NCBI GenBank assembly: GCA_023260655.1
Contig: JALQUU010000013.1
Coordinates: 1-55,633, forward strand
Source of the DNA: Paracoccaceae bacterium
GTDB taxonomy: Bacteria; Pseudomonadota; Alphaproteobacteria; Rhodobacterales; Rhodobacteraceae
Length of the DNA stretch: 55,633 bases
Direction of reading: 5' to 3'
The notes beneath the pieces were generated by a model. It made no database searches and was not told where the DNA came from. It was given only the letters and a program-made list of their open reading frames with translations. The translations under genes were made by a program, and so were the position numbers. This document shows, piece after piece, positions 1-7,698 of the stretch; position 1 is the stretch's first letter, and each line of letters opens with the position of its first letter.

Positions 1-68
1 ATCTGGTTCCGTCCATGCAGGCCTTGGGCGGAAGCTGCAAAGGCTGCCATTCTGCTTACCGTAAGTAG
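1..68 (+). CDS. Cytochrome c' (class II c-type cytochrome), C-terminal end only
   Basis: Reading frame 3 is open from the window edge to a TAG at 66-68. It ends in a CKGCH heme-binding motif followed by SAYRK. In class II cytochromes c (periplasmic, four-helix bundle) the single CxxCH lies near the C-terminus and is followed by a basic/aromatic tail, which is what is seen. The rest of the gene is outside the window. The next reading frame starts about 25 bases on and is another c-type cytochrome, so the pair probably forms a small electron-transfer operon. This stretch lies left of the adapter junction at 445-473 and probably belongs to a different locus from the rest of the window. Confidence 0.6.
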   Translation, partial: LVPSMQALGGSCKGCHSAYRK

Positions 69-92
69 ATCACTTAAAATCTGCGTGCCCCC

Positions 93-458
93 TTGTCTTT
101 GAAAACAGCGATTTTCATTTTTATCCTGACTGCATGGGGCACGTATCTTGCGTTGACCTCCCCACGTGTGACCGAAACCAAACAGCTCGCGACGCTTACA
201 GGTGATCCTGAAAATGGCGCATATGTGTTCACTGCTGCGGGCTGTGCAAGCTGTCATATGGACAAAGCATCAAATGATCGCCTTTCCCTTTCGGGGGGGC
301 AGGCTTTTGTGACGCAATTTGGCACTTTTTATGCGCCCAATGTGTCAATGAGCGGCACAGACGGCATCGGAAATTGGACACTTGAACACTTCGCTGCTGC
401 TCTGCGCGATGGGATAAATCCGGATGGGCAGCATTATTTTCCGGTCTTTCCCTACACT
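93..458 (+). CDS. c-type cytochrome (diheme family), N-terminal part, cut by an assembly junction
   Basis: This is a predicted exported electron carrier. An uncleaved or cleavable hydrophobic N-terminus (about residues 3-22) is followed by CASCH (heme site 1) and then motifs resembling GGQ.F.T.FGTFYAPN and INPDGQHYFPVFPYT. These are typical of the diheme cytochrome c subunits that accompany periplasmic dehydrogenases. The second heme domain is missing: the frame runs into adapter-like sequence at 445-473, and everything translated beyond is antisense rpsA. The start is uncertain. TTG at 93 is the first plausible one after an in-frame stop at 75-77, and no strong ribosome binding site is visible. 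It is unrelated in position to rpsA. Confidence 0.6.
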
Positions 459-473
459 CCGCTCTTCCGATCT
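445..473. other. Illumina adapter remnant and chimeric junction
   Basis: TCTTTCCCTACAC at 445-457 and CGCTCTTCCGATCT at 460-473 match the two halves of the standard Illumina read-1 adapter end, with only the two intervening bases differing. On the minus strand it is translated as SEERSVGK, a familiar signature of untrimmed adapter in predicted proteins. Left of it is a cytochrome gene reading rightward; right of it rpsA begins exactly at 474 in mid-gene. The left half also encodes the FPYT residues expected of the cytochrome, so a chance match between genome and adapter probably allowed the false overlap. Confidence 0.9.
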
Positions 474-1181
474 CGGGTGGTTGACGCGGCGCCAGGCCAT
501 GTCGGTGACGTGCAGAAGGCCGTCAACACCGCCGAGGTCAACGAAGGCACCGTATTCGGTGATGTTCTTGACCACGCCGTCAACCGTATCGCCTTCTGCG
601 AGGTTGCCGATGACTTCAGCACGCTGTTCCGCACGCGATTCTTCGAGGATCGCACGACGCGAGACAACGATGTTGCCACGACGACGGTCCATCTTGAGGA
701 TCTGGAACGGCTGCTTGAGGCCCATGAGCGGGCCTGCGTCGCGCACGGGGCGCACGTCAACCTGCGAACCCGGAAGGAAGGCCACGGCACCGCCGAGGTC
801 AACCGTGAAGCCGCCCTTGACGCGACCGAAGATTGCGCCTTCGACGCGCTCTTCAGCAGCATAGGCCTTCTCAAGGCGATCCCAAGCTTCTTCGCGGCGC
901 GCCATTTCGCGCGACAGGACAGCTTCACCACGGGCGTTTTCAGCGGCGCGGAGGTAGACTTCCACTTCGTCGCCAACAGCCACCGAAGGGGCCTCGCCGG
1001 GGTTTGCGAATTCTTTAAGATCGATGCGGCCTTCCATTTTGTAGCCGACGTCGATGATGGCTTGGCCCGCTTCAATCGCGATGACCTTGCCTTTAACTAC
1101 GGAACCCTCTTCGGGGGTGTCCATTTCAAAGCTCTCCTGCAGGAGGGCTTCAAATTCTTCCATTGCGTTCTTGGCGCACAT
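474..1181 (-). CDS. rpsA: 30S ribosomal protein S1, N-terminal 236 residues (3' end lost at junction)
   Basis: S1 binds mRNA upstream of the start codon and brings it to the 30S subunit. The N-terminus MEEFEALLQESFEMD and the first S1 repeat (VVKGKVIAIEAGQAIIDVGYK, about residues 27-95) are characteristic of alphaproteobacterial S1. A second repeat follows (about 112-180), and a third begins at about 199 with VVKNITEYGAFVDLGG. The frame is intact until NHP at 474-482, where adapter sequence replaces the remaining repeats; a full protein would be roughly 550 residues. The ATG at 1181 has AAGGAA nine bases upstream; an internal ATG at 1163 is a less likely start. The cmk and ihfB neighbours usual in this group are not visible. 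Confidence 0.93.
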
Positions 1182-1338
1182 ATAAATCAGTTCCTTTTCT
1201 CGTGTTTTCTGGCCATGCGGTTGTCTCCGCCGGTCTTCGGTTGGTCATGGTCCGGTTCATCAAACGCAAAAGGGCCGGTGGTATCCCAGCCCTGCCTGAC
1301 TGCGTCTGGTGCTCTCCCCGGCCCCTGTCGACGCGCGC

Positions 1339-1367
1339 GACTTAGGCCAGAATGCCACAGAACGCAA
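1339..1367 (-). promoter_or_regulatory. Possible rpsA promoter
   Basis: On the minus strand TTGCGT (1367-1362) and TAAGTC (1344-1339) are separated by 17 bases. This would give an rpsA leader of about 150 nt, long enough for the autoregulatory structures known for S1. The region 1182-1489 holds no gene that I can support. This is a consensus match only; other pairings are possible. Confidence 0.3.
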
Positions 1368-1489
1368 GCAAATAAGGGGTTGGGCCGAAATCCCTACGTT
1401 TCGCAGGCCACCCGCAGAGGTCTTCGTTTGACTTCCCGCCGAATGCAGGCCCAATGGCGCAAACAAGCACTCGGCGATACAGGTCATCC

Positions 1490-1876
1490 ATGCAGCAAAC
1501 CCCCAAGATCAAGCGGATCGGTCAGATCCTTTCGGGCACCTTCGGGCTTTTCATGCTCGGCGCGTCCGTCTTCCCGAAACTGGCAGGGCTTCCGGTCGCC
1601 GACGAGACCATGCGCGCCCTTGGCTGGGAAAACAGCCCCGTCCTTCTCATCGGTGTGATCGAGGCGCTCGCAACCGCCCTCTACCTTTACCCGCGCACCA
1701 TGATCTTGGGCGCTGTGCTACTGACGGCAATCATGGGCGGCGCGATTGCCACCCAAATGCAGGCGGGCTCGCCCCTTTTCTCGCACACGCTCTTCGGTGT
1801 CTATCTCGGCCTCTGGCTCTGGGCGGGCGCGTGGTTCCAATGCCCGCGCCTGCGCGCGATCCTGCCGTTGCGGTGA
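1490..1876 (+). CDS. DoxX-like small integral membrane protein
   Basis: A 128-residue protein with four hydrophobic segments: about residues 10-28 (IGQILSGTFGLFMLGASVF), 45-65, 70-88 and 100-118. It has the size and TM spacing of the DoxX/DoxX-like superfamily, whose members are small four-helix membrane proteins of mostly unknown function. ATG at 1490 is preferred over the in-frame ATG at 1454 because the first hydrophobic segment then starts within ten residues and AGG lies about seven bases upstream. It stands alone between divergent rpsA and a convergent BLUF gene. No catalytic residues can be pointed to; the function is unassigned. Confidence 0.65.
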   Translation: MQQTPKIKRIGQILSGTFGLFMLGASVFPKLAGLPVADETMRALGWENSPVLLIGVIEALATALYLYPRTMILGAVLLTAIMGGAIATQMQAGSPLFSHTLFGVYLGLWLWAGAWFQCPRLRAILPLR

Positions 1877-1883
1877 ACGCGAC

Positions 1884-2375
1884 TTACGCCAGATGCAGCC
1901 CTTTTGCGTATGCCAGATCGGTCTCGCCCGGAAGGCGCGCGTAAGGAAAAGCAGAACCGAAAGCCGCATCTTCTGAGGCAACGGATGCTATGTATGCCCA
2001 GATGCGCTCCGAATCCTCCTTGCTGATCGGTGTTCGAGTGCCCGGTTGGTTCGATGAAATGCCAAGGCTCGATAGCCCGAATTGGTCGTAGCTCATGGCC
2101 CAGTTCTCGAAGGGGCTTGGCGCGGCGGTGTCCTCGAACAAAAGGATCTCCAATTCGGAATGCCGCTCATCGGCATTCAGCCGACCTAACAGATTCACCA
2201 AAGCCTCGGTGTCGCCGTGGAGCGCCTGATAGAATTCCGTGTCTGACCGCACCAGAAAACCCGTGATCCCCTGCGACGCGTTGTTGATCAAGGACTCGCG
2301 CAAAATCTCGAGGTCCGACGAATCGAAATCCGCGTGCTTTGAGAGGCTATGATAAAGGATACGACTTTTGGGCAT
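1884..2375 (-). CDS. BLUF-domain blue-light photoreceptor
   Basis: A 163-residue protein whose first 100 residues form a BLUF domain (FAD-binding blue-light sensor). The diagnostic residues are all present: Tyr8 (RILYHS), Asn31/32 (NNASQGITG), Gln50 (FYQALHG), and Trp92 with Met94 (ENWAM). This matches the Tyr-Gln-Trp/Met photoswitch of Slr1694 and AppA. The roughly 60-residue C-terminal tail is a short helical extension with no recognised output domain, so it belongs to the short BLUF class that signals through protein partners. ATG at 2375 has an AGGA-type site. It is divergent from a sulfotransferase gene across a 169-base AT-rich spacer. The partner is unknown. Confidence 0.92.
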   Translation of the reverse strand: MPKSRILYHSLSKHADFDSSDLEILRESLINNASQGITGFLVRSDTEFYQALHGDTEALVNLLGRLNADERHSELEILLFEDTAAPSPFENWAMSYDQFGLSSLGISSNQPGTRTPISKEDSERIWAYIASVASEDAAFGSAFPYARLPGETDLAYAKGLHLA

Positions 2376-2402
2376 GTCCTATCCGTCAGGGTTATTTACG
2401 AT

Positions 2403-2431
2403 ATTTTTTATGATATCCGGAAAAGGGTCAA
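2403..2431 (-). promoter_or_regulatory. Candidate promoter of the BLUF gene
   Basis: In the AT-rich spacer between the BLUF and sulfotransferase genes (2376-2544), the minus strand carries TTGACC (2431-2426), a good -35. An A/T-rich block about 15-17 bases on could serve as -10, although the exact -10 hexamer is ambiguous. It would give a 5' leader of roughly 20-30 bases before the ATG at 2375. GATATTTTTTATGATATC in the same stretch is an imperfect inverted repeat and could be an operator. The rest of the spacer shows nothing else that I can name. Confidence 0.35.
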
Positions 2432-2544
2432 CTCCTTGGCCCGCCACCGCTATCAGTGTTCCAATAATATTTCCGCCAAGAGCCGTTCGAAGCCGTATGG
2501 AAAATCAAATCCTCTCCAAAGAACTCTCCCTAGGGTAGAGTGAC

Positions 2545-3627
2545 ATGAACAGCGGCCGCTTCCTCGAAGCACGGCAGCGGGCGCTTTCGTTGCTCGAAAA
2601 GTCACCCGGCCTGATCGGTGCCCTCTGGATTTACGTGAGTTCGGGCAGGGTCGACCGTGACGACCCGGTCTTCCAGCGGCTGCAAAACTTGGGCGCGCAT
2701 AACGGGGTGCCGCCCGAACAGGCCTCCCAGATCCAGTTCATGCTCGGAAAATGCTGGGACGATTGCGGCGAGATCGACAAAGCCTTCACCGCATTCTGCG
2801 CCGCGAACCGTTTGAAATCCGCACCCTACGACCAGAGCGGAACCCGCGCCTTGGCCGAAGCGCTAATGTCCGCCGAAGAAGGCCTGCCAGAAGCACTGAG
2901 GAACATCGCCTTCGGGCCTCGCATGGTCTTCGTGCTGGGTATGCCGCGCTCCGGCACCTCGCTCATGGCGCAAATGCTCGGCGCGCATCACGGCATCACG
3001 GATCTGGGCGAATGCACCGCTCTTGCTCCTGCCTTGGCGCTGGAGCGAAGAGGCCAGAACCCGCACCTCGCCTTTCTGACCGAGGCCACCCGTCAACGCC
3101 TCGCCTCGGCGCGCACCAATTACCTCAATGCCATCGGCGCGACTGACCATCCCGGGCAAGTGCTGGTCGATAAAATGCTGGAGAACTGGTGGTTCGCCCC
3201 GATGATCCCGCGCCTTTTCCCCGATGCCCTCATCCTGCACATGCGCCGCCCGCGCCTCGCAACCGCGTGGTCGTGCTTCCGCAACGATTTCTCGGTGGGG
3301 CACGGCTATGCGACGGATTTCACGCAGATCCTCGCCCAATATGATCTGCATCTGGGGCTTGCCAACCAAGGCCGCCGCCGCGCCGCGCCCGGCCAATGGC
3401 ACGAGATTTCCCTCGACGATCTGACCGCCCGACCCCGCGAGGTGCTCGAACCTCTGCTCGCCGCTCTCGGACTGGTATGGGACGAGGCCTGCCTCGCGCC
3501 GGAAGCGGGCGGCGATATGCCGACCCTTTCCAAATGGCAGATCCGGCAAGGGATTTCGCCGGGTCTGGCGCAGGGCTGGATGCGCTATCTGCCTTTGATC
3601 GAAAAGACCTGGGGTGTGTCCGAGTGA
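2545..3627 (+). CDS. Sulfotransferase family protein with short N-terminal TPR-like region
   Basis: A 360-residue protein. Residues 127-140 hold VFVLGMPRSGTSL, the 5'-phosphosulfate-binding loop of PAPS-dependent sulfotransferases. The C-terminal half (KMLENWWFAP, HMRRPRLATAWSCFRNDF) carries the 3'-phosphate-binding region expected of the Sulfotransfer_3 group. Residues 1-110 look helical and TPR-like (GKCWDDCGEIDKAFTAFCAANRL) but are much shorter than the multi-TPR N-terminus of many bacterial relatives. The ATG at 2545 follows an in-frame stop at 2541-2543, so no longer start exists in this frame. It is probably cytoplasmic; the acceptor is unknown. The 3' end runs into a dispersed terminator-like repeat. 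Confidence 0.85.
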   Translation: MNSGRFLEARQRALSLLEKSPGLIGALWIYVSSGRVDRDDPVFQRLQNLGAHNGVPPEQASQIQFMLGKCWDDCGEIDKAFTAFCAANRLKSAPYDQSGTRALAEALMSAEEGLPEALRNIAFGPRMVFVLGMPRSGTSLMAQMLGAHHGITDLGECTALAPALALERRGQNPHLAFLTEATRQRLASARTNYLNAIGATDHPGQVLVDKMLENWWFAPMIPRLFPDALILHMRRPRLATAWSCFRNDFSVGHGYATDFTQILAQYDLHLGLANQGRRRAAPGQWHEISLDDLTARPREVLEPLLAALGLVWDEACLAPEAGGDMPTLSKWQIRQGISPGLAQGWMRYLPLIEKTWGVSE

Positions 3628-3628
3628 A

Positions 3629-3683
3629 GCCAGGGGGCTGTCTGCCCCCCGGACCCCCCGAGGATATTTCCAAAAGCGAAATT
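3629..3683 (+). repeat. Dispersed terminator-like repeat, copy 1
   Basis: Immediately after the sulfotransferase stop comes GGGGGC-TGTCT-GCCCCC (3633-3649), then GGACCCCCCG and GGATATTTCCAAAAGCGAAAT. The same order of parts recurs at 13,671-13,733. Both copies lie in the gap between convergent genes, so a role as bidirectional terminator or REP-like element fits. There is no uninterrupted T-run directly after the stem. Confidence 0.6.
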
Positions 3684-3686
3684 GGA

Positions 3687-4511
3687 TCAGGGCAAGAGGC
3701 GGGCGGCGGCGATCCACCACTCCGGCCGCGCGCTGCGGAGGGCACTTGCCAGTATTTCGGCCTCTTCGCGGGTTTCGAAAAGGGCAAAGCAGGTTGCGCC
3801 CGATCCGGACATCCGCGCCAAGGGGGCAGAGGAAAGGCTTTCCAGCACCGCCGCAATGACAGGAGCGCCTTGGATGGCCGGAGGTTCGAGGTCGTTGCGC
3901 GTGTTTTTCAGCCAAGCGATCAGGCCATTTGCCGTCGGAAAGGCCGGAATGGTGGGCAGCGGCGGGTTGGTTTTCTGCGTCAGCTCTTTGAAAACGGCTG
4001 GGGTGGGTTGGTGGACGCCGGGATTGACCAGAAGGATCGCGGTATTCGGTAGCGGCGGCAGGGGCGTGATCCGCTCGCCGACGCCTTCCATCCGCTGGCA
4101 CTGCGGCGCGAGGCAGACGGGAATATCCGCGCCGAGGCGCTCGGTATCGGGGGGCAGAGGAAGGCCTGAAAGGCGGGACAAGGCGCGCAGGGCCGCCGCT
4201 GCGTCCGAGGAGCCACCGCCAATGCCCGCCGCTGCCGGGAGGTGCTTTTCCAGATGCAGATGCGCGCCATCGACGCCTAATAGGCGTGCTGCTTTCAAGA
4301 CGAGATTGCTCTCATCCGTTGGCACGCCTTCCCGTTTTGGGCCGCTCACATCAAGCGTTAACGTGCGCGCAGCACTCGCCGTGACGTGGTCGCCGATATC
4401 GGCGAAAGCGACGAGGCTGTCGAGCAGGTGATAGCCATCGGCGCGCTGTCCGGTCACGTGCAGGGCAAGATTGATCTTCGCGGGCGCGAATTCAGTTATT
4501 GGCAGCGCCAT
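3687..4511 (-). CDS. ispE: 4-diphosphocytidyl-2-C-methyl-D-erythritol kinase
   Basis: The cytoplasmic MEP-pathway kinase that phosphorylates CDP-ME on the way to isopentenyl diphosphate. GHMP-kinase features are all present: APAKINLALHV near the N-terminus (catalytic Lys), the ATP-binding loop LPAAAGIGGGSSDAAA (about 91-106), GADIPVCL with the catalytic Asp near 127, and a C-terminal MSGSGATCFALF glycine loop. The length of 274 residues is near the family norm. The ATG at 4511 is chosen over an in-frame TTG at 4517. The start lies inside the last codons of the upstream TPR gene (20-base overlap), so the two are probably co-transcribed and translationally coupled. It feeds the isoprenoid genes ubiA and the polyprenyl synthase elsewhere in the window. 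Confidence 0.93.
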   Translation of the reverse strand: MALPITEFAPAKINLALHVTGQRADGYHLLDSLVAFADIGDHVTASAARTLTLDVSGPKREGVPTDESNLVLKAARLLGVDGAHLHLEKHLPAAAGIGGGSSDAAAALRALSRLSGLPLPPDTERLGADIPVCLAPQCQRMEGVGERITPLPPLPNTAILLVNPGVHQPTPAVFKELTQKTNPPLPTIPAFPTANGLIAWLKNTRNDLEPPAIQGAPVIAAVLESLSSAPLARMSGSGATCFALFETREEAEILASALRSARPEWWIAAARLLP

Positions 4512-6204
4512 TGGCAACTTTCAGCGGCGGCGCGCCTTCTTCGGCGAGAACCTGATCGAGACCCACGTCGAGTTTGCGACGGATCCGCTCGGGGTCGGCA
4601 TCGCTGCTGGCATCTTCATGATCGACAAAGGAAAGCGCGCGGCGCCATTGGAACTCGGCCTCGCGTTTGCGCCCAACGGCCCAGAGCACATCGCCCAGAT
4701 GGTCGTTCACCACCGGATCCACAGGCATAAGCTCGGCGGCCCGTTCCATATGGCCAATCGCTTCATCGTAACGCCCGAGGCGGTAAAGCGCCCAGCCGAG
4801 GCTATCGACGATATAGCCCGAGTCCGGGCGCAGCGCGACCGCCTGTTCGATCATCGCCAGTGCCTCGTCGAGGTTCTCCTGCTTCTCGACCAGCGAATAG
4901 CCCAGATAGTTCAGCACCTGCGGCTGGTCGGGGTTGAGGGTGAGCGCTTGGCGGAAATCGGGTTCCGCCTTGGCCCAGTCACTCAAACGTTCATAGGAAA
5001 TCGCGCGGGCATAATAGACGAACCAATGATCGGGCTGGGGCGCGCCGTAAATCGACAGCGCCGTGGTATAGGCCGCTGCGGCCTCCTTGTAACGCTCAAG
5101 CTGGCGCATCAGATCGCCGAGGGTCACATGGACCACAGGCAGATCACCATGGCTTTTCACCAAGGATTGCAGAACCTCTGCCGCAGCTTCCACCTTTCCG
5201 GCACGGCGCAGCGCTTCGGCGCGGCCAAGATCAGCGGCATGGATGGAGGGATCGGTCGCGGGCACCTTGCGATAGGTTTCCACCGAAAGATCATATTGCT
5301 TCAGACTGTCGAGAAGCCGCGCCACCAGAAGCAGCGCCTCCACATGATCGGGGCGCAGATATTCAGCGATGCGCGCGTAGAGCAAAGTGTAATCGTCGCC
5401 TGCGTCCGAATTCAGGGCAGAGGCCACGGTGAAATAGACTTCCGCCACCCCGTCCTTCGCGTCGGACACGAGCGAGAACGGTTGCTTGTCACCATTGGCG
5501 AGTTTGTCTCGGAAAGCTTTCAATTCGGGGTCGAGATCGGCGCCGAACGCTCCGTCGATCAGTTGCAGTGCGTCCGCCCCTTTATCGAGCTGGCTCAGCA
5601 CTTCGGCCCGCACGATCACCGCGCGGCGCGTCATCATCAGAGCCTGTGTCCGCTCGTCCGAAAGAATTGCTTCCGCGCCTTCGAAGTCACCAACGAGGGC
5701 CAGTGCCAAAGCTTTGTGATAGAAGGCAAACGGTTCGAGGCCGCGTTGGGTCGAAACCTCGTCGAAGGCTTTCAGGGCCGCCCCCATCTCGCCTTGTCCG
5801 ATCAGCGCCCATGCTTTGGTCAGCCCGTCCACCAGCGGGCCAACGCCGCGCTTGTCGTCGATCCGCTTCAGCACTGCCGCCCAGTCTTTCGCCCGAACAT
5901 CTTCGGCCAGCAGCATCATCTGCGGGATCTGTGCCTCAAACCCCTTTTCCGCGAACTGGCGCGCGATGGGCAGGCCGCGTTCCACCGCGCCGAGGCCCAG
6001 ATGGGCAATCGTTGCGGCTTCCATGAGTTGCGGATTGGTCAGATCGCGGGCGAGCGCACGGGTGTAATAGTCCGCCGCTGCGGCGAAATCGGTCTCGAAA
6101 ACGGCTTGACGCGCCGCCAGATAGGCGCCTGCGTTCTGCGCCAAGGCGGCACCGGAAAACTGTGTCGCCAAAAGCGCTGCCGCGATAATCCGTTTCAGGC
6201 TCAC
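4492..6204 (-). CDS. Exported tetratricopeptide-repeat protein
   Basis: A 570-residue protein with a Sec-type signal peptide (VSLKRIIAAALLATQFSGAA, cleavage near ALAQ) and TPR units along most of its length. The clearest are in the C-terminal half: DHWFVYYARAISYERLSDWA, PQVLNYLGYSLVEKQENLDE, GYIVDSLGWALYRLGRYDEA, and VVNDHLGDVLWAVGRKREAE. It is a probable periplasmic scaffold; partners are unknown. The start is GTG at 6204, preceded by a strong GGGAGG site. The in-frame TTG at 6234 lacks one and would bury the signal peptide. It overlaps ispE at its 3' end. The TPR-then-ispE order is one I recall as common in this bacterial group. Confidence 0.85.
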   Translation of the reverse strand: MSLKRIIAAALLATQFSGAALAQNAGAYLAARQAVFETDFAAAADYYTRALARDLTNPQLMEAATIAHLGLGAVERGLPIARQFAEKGFEAQIPQMMLLAEDVRAKDWAAVLKRIDDKRGVGPLVDGLTKAWALIGQGEMGAALKAFDEVSTQRGLEPFAFYHKALALALVGDFEGAEAILSDERTQALMMTRRAVIVRAEVLSQLDKGADALQLIDGAFGADLDPELKAFRDKLANGDKQPFSLVSDAKDGVAEVYFTVASALNSDAGDDYTLLYARIAEYLRPDHVEALLLVARLLDSLKQYDLSVETYRKVPATDPSIHAADLGRAEALRRAGKVEAAAEVLQSLVKSHGDLPVVHVTLGDLMRQLERYKEAAAAYTTALSIYGAPQPDHWFVYYARAISYERLSDWAKAEPDFRQALTLNPDQPQVLNYLGYSLVEKQENLDEALAMIEQAVALRPDSGYIVDSLGWALYRLGRYDEAIGHMERAAELMPVDPVVNDHLGDVLWAVGRKREAEFQWRRALSFVDHEDASSDADPERIRRKLDVGLDQVLAEEGAPPLKVANGAANN

Positions 6205-6385
6205 AGCATCCTCCCTGTGCCTCGTTCGGCTCAACCTAGCGCATCATCGCCCGAACGCAACGGCAGGTCGCCGGCTTCCGGCTATTGTCTCCGGTTTATT
6301 ACGGATTGTTTAGAACTCTGGGCATGACATTGCCGCCCATTGCAGCAAGATTGGGCATATTGCTTTGCGATTCAGGATCATCCTT

Positions 6386-7062
6386 ATGGTGCGCGTCATT
6401 TTAGCCTTTGTTTTCCTCGGGCTTCTCTCTGCCTGTGGCGAAACCGTTCCGTCTGGCAGCAAAGCGCGCATACTCCTCATGGGCGATTCCCTGATGGCCA
6501 CCAATCGCGGCAGCGGCCTCTCGGTGGCCAATGCGCTGGAAAAAGAACTCGGCGAAGAGGTGATTGACCGGTCTGTTTCAGGCGCTCGCTATTTCTACGC
6601 CCTGCCGATTTCCGGCGCGGCAGGCATGCGCATCACCGAGCAATTCACCCCCGGCCCGTGGTCGCTGGTGGTGATGAACGGCGGCGGCAATGACCTGCTC
6701 TTCAATTGCGGCTGCGGGAAATGCGACGACCAACTGGGTCGCCTGATTTCGCCAGATGGCACCAAAGGCGCTATCCCCGAATTCGTCGCGCGGATCAGGG
6801 CCACGGGCGCGCAAGTGCTCTACACCGGCTATCTGCGCACGCCGGGCTTCCAGTCTCCGATCGAGAATTGCGGTCGCATCGGCAACGAGATGGACCGCCG
6901 CCTCGCCAAGATGGCCGCCCGCGACAAAGGCGTGCGCTTTGTCTCGCTGGCCCCTGTCGTGCCGTCGGGGGACACGAGCTATCACCAGACAGACCGCATC
7001 CACCCCTCCCCGAAAGGCGAGCCGCAGTCGCCAAAACCATCGCGAAAGCGATGGGGCGCTAG
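6386..7062 (+). CDS. SGNH/GDSL-hydrolase-like lipoprotein, frameshifted near its 3' end
   Basis: The N-terminus MVRVILAFVFLGLLSAC ends in a lipobox (LSAC, Cys17), predicting a lipid-anchored envelope esterase. SGNH blocks are visible: block I LLMGDSL (Ser35), block III GGGND, and block V DRIHPS (Asp/His). Around 7016-7019 the frame breaks. One frame gives HPSPKGEPQSPKPSRKRW and runs 90 bases into the convergent gene. Adding a single base after HPSPKG restores RAAVAKTIAKAMGR and a TAG at 7060-7062, just before the neighbour's end. The span 6386-7062 is therefore not a multiple of three. This is either a one-base sequencing deletion or a recent mutation. ATG at 6386 with AGGA upstream is preferred over TTG at 6365. 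Confidence 0.75.
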
Positions 7063-7064
7063 GC

Positions 7065-7688
7065 TTAGTCGCAGAACACCCAGAAGCGGCACACCTGCTG
7101 GAGCTGCACTTCGCTCACGAAAGCCGGCCCCAGATTGGGCGGGTTCTCGATGAAGGCAGCGAGCGGAATAACATGGCTAGCCTCGTGCCCGTCTTCCGAA
7201 ATCACGCCCGTCGACGAGAGGATCTTGTACCCCTTCACACGGAACGTGAAGGAATGCCCCGCCACCGCCGCGCGCAGCATGTCCTCCATGCCCCCCGCCG
7301 TTTCAGGCCGCGCTTCCTGTGGCATTGAGGTGAAATCGAACGCCACGCGAATGCGGTTCTCGTCGATCCGCTCCACCTTGAGGCCCTCTTCCGGGCGGAT
7401 ATCACCTTCGCCCAGCGCCACGGTGCCCTTTTCAAGCAGCTCTTCGAGCGGCACCGAACGTTCGGTCGCGCAATGGAAGGCATCCGCCGAAAGCTGCGTC
7501 TTCCCGTCCTTGCAGAAGTCGGGCTTCGACGCGGCTGTCATGTCGTAAAGCTGGCGCGCCATCGACAGTACGAAACTGCCCTTCATGGTCTCCCCGTCGG
7601 AGAAATCCATGCCCACATCCACGTCAATGCACCCCGACAGCGCCAGCGCCGAGGCGAGAAGTGCCGCTGATTTGCTCAATGCCCGCAT
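7065..7688 (-). CDS. Putative lipoprotein, function unknown
   Basis: A 207-residue protein with a clear lipoprotein signal: MRALSKSAALLASALALSGC, lipobox LSGC, predicted lipidated Cys20. The mature part begins IDVDVGMDFSDGETMKGSFV and is mostly beta-predicted; four further cysteines (in DFCKD, FHCATE, QVCRF and FCD) could form disulfides. No enzymatic motif is visible. It begins ten bases after the gshA stop on the same strand, so it is probably the second gene of a gshA operon; whether it has anything to do with glutathione is unknown. Its 3' end almost touches the corrected end of the convergent SGNH gene. Confidence 0.7.
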   Translation of the reverse strand: MRALSKSAALLASALALSGCIDVDVGMDFSDGETMKGSFVLSMARQLYDMTAASKPDFCKDGKTQLSADAFHCATERSVPLEELLEKGTVALGEGDIRPEEGLKVERIDENRIRVAFDFTSMPQEARPETAGGMEDMLRAAVAGHSFTFRVKGYKILSSTGVISEDGHEASHVIPLAAFIENPPNLGPAFVSEVQLQQVCRFWVFCD

Positions 7689-7698
7689 CGCCCTGGCC

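Noticed and set aside
345-473. C-terminal extension of the rpsA frame past 474
   Set aside because: It translates adapter (SEERSVGK) and then antisense cytochrome sequence, not S1.
93-1658. 521-codon plus-strand frame running from the cytochrome through rpsA
   Set aside because: Beyond 458 it is adapter and then antisense rpsA; only the first part is a gene fragment.
2349-2543. 64-codon plus-strand frame before the sulfotransferase
   Set aside because: It begins inside the divergent BLUF gene and has no domain or ribosome support; the spacer looks like promoter DNA.
4471-6327. 618-codon plus-strand frame
   Set aside because: It is the antisense shadow of the TPR gene, which has a signal peptide, a strong ribosome site and clear repeats.
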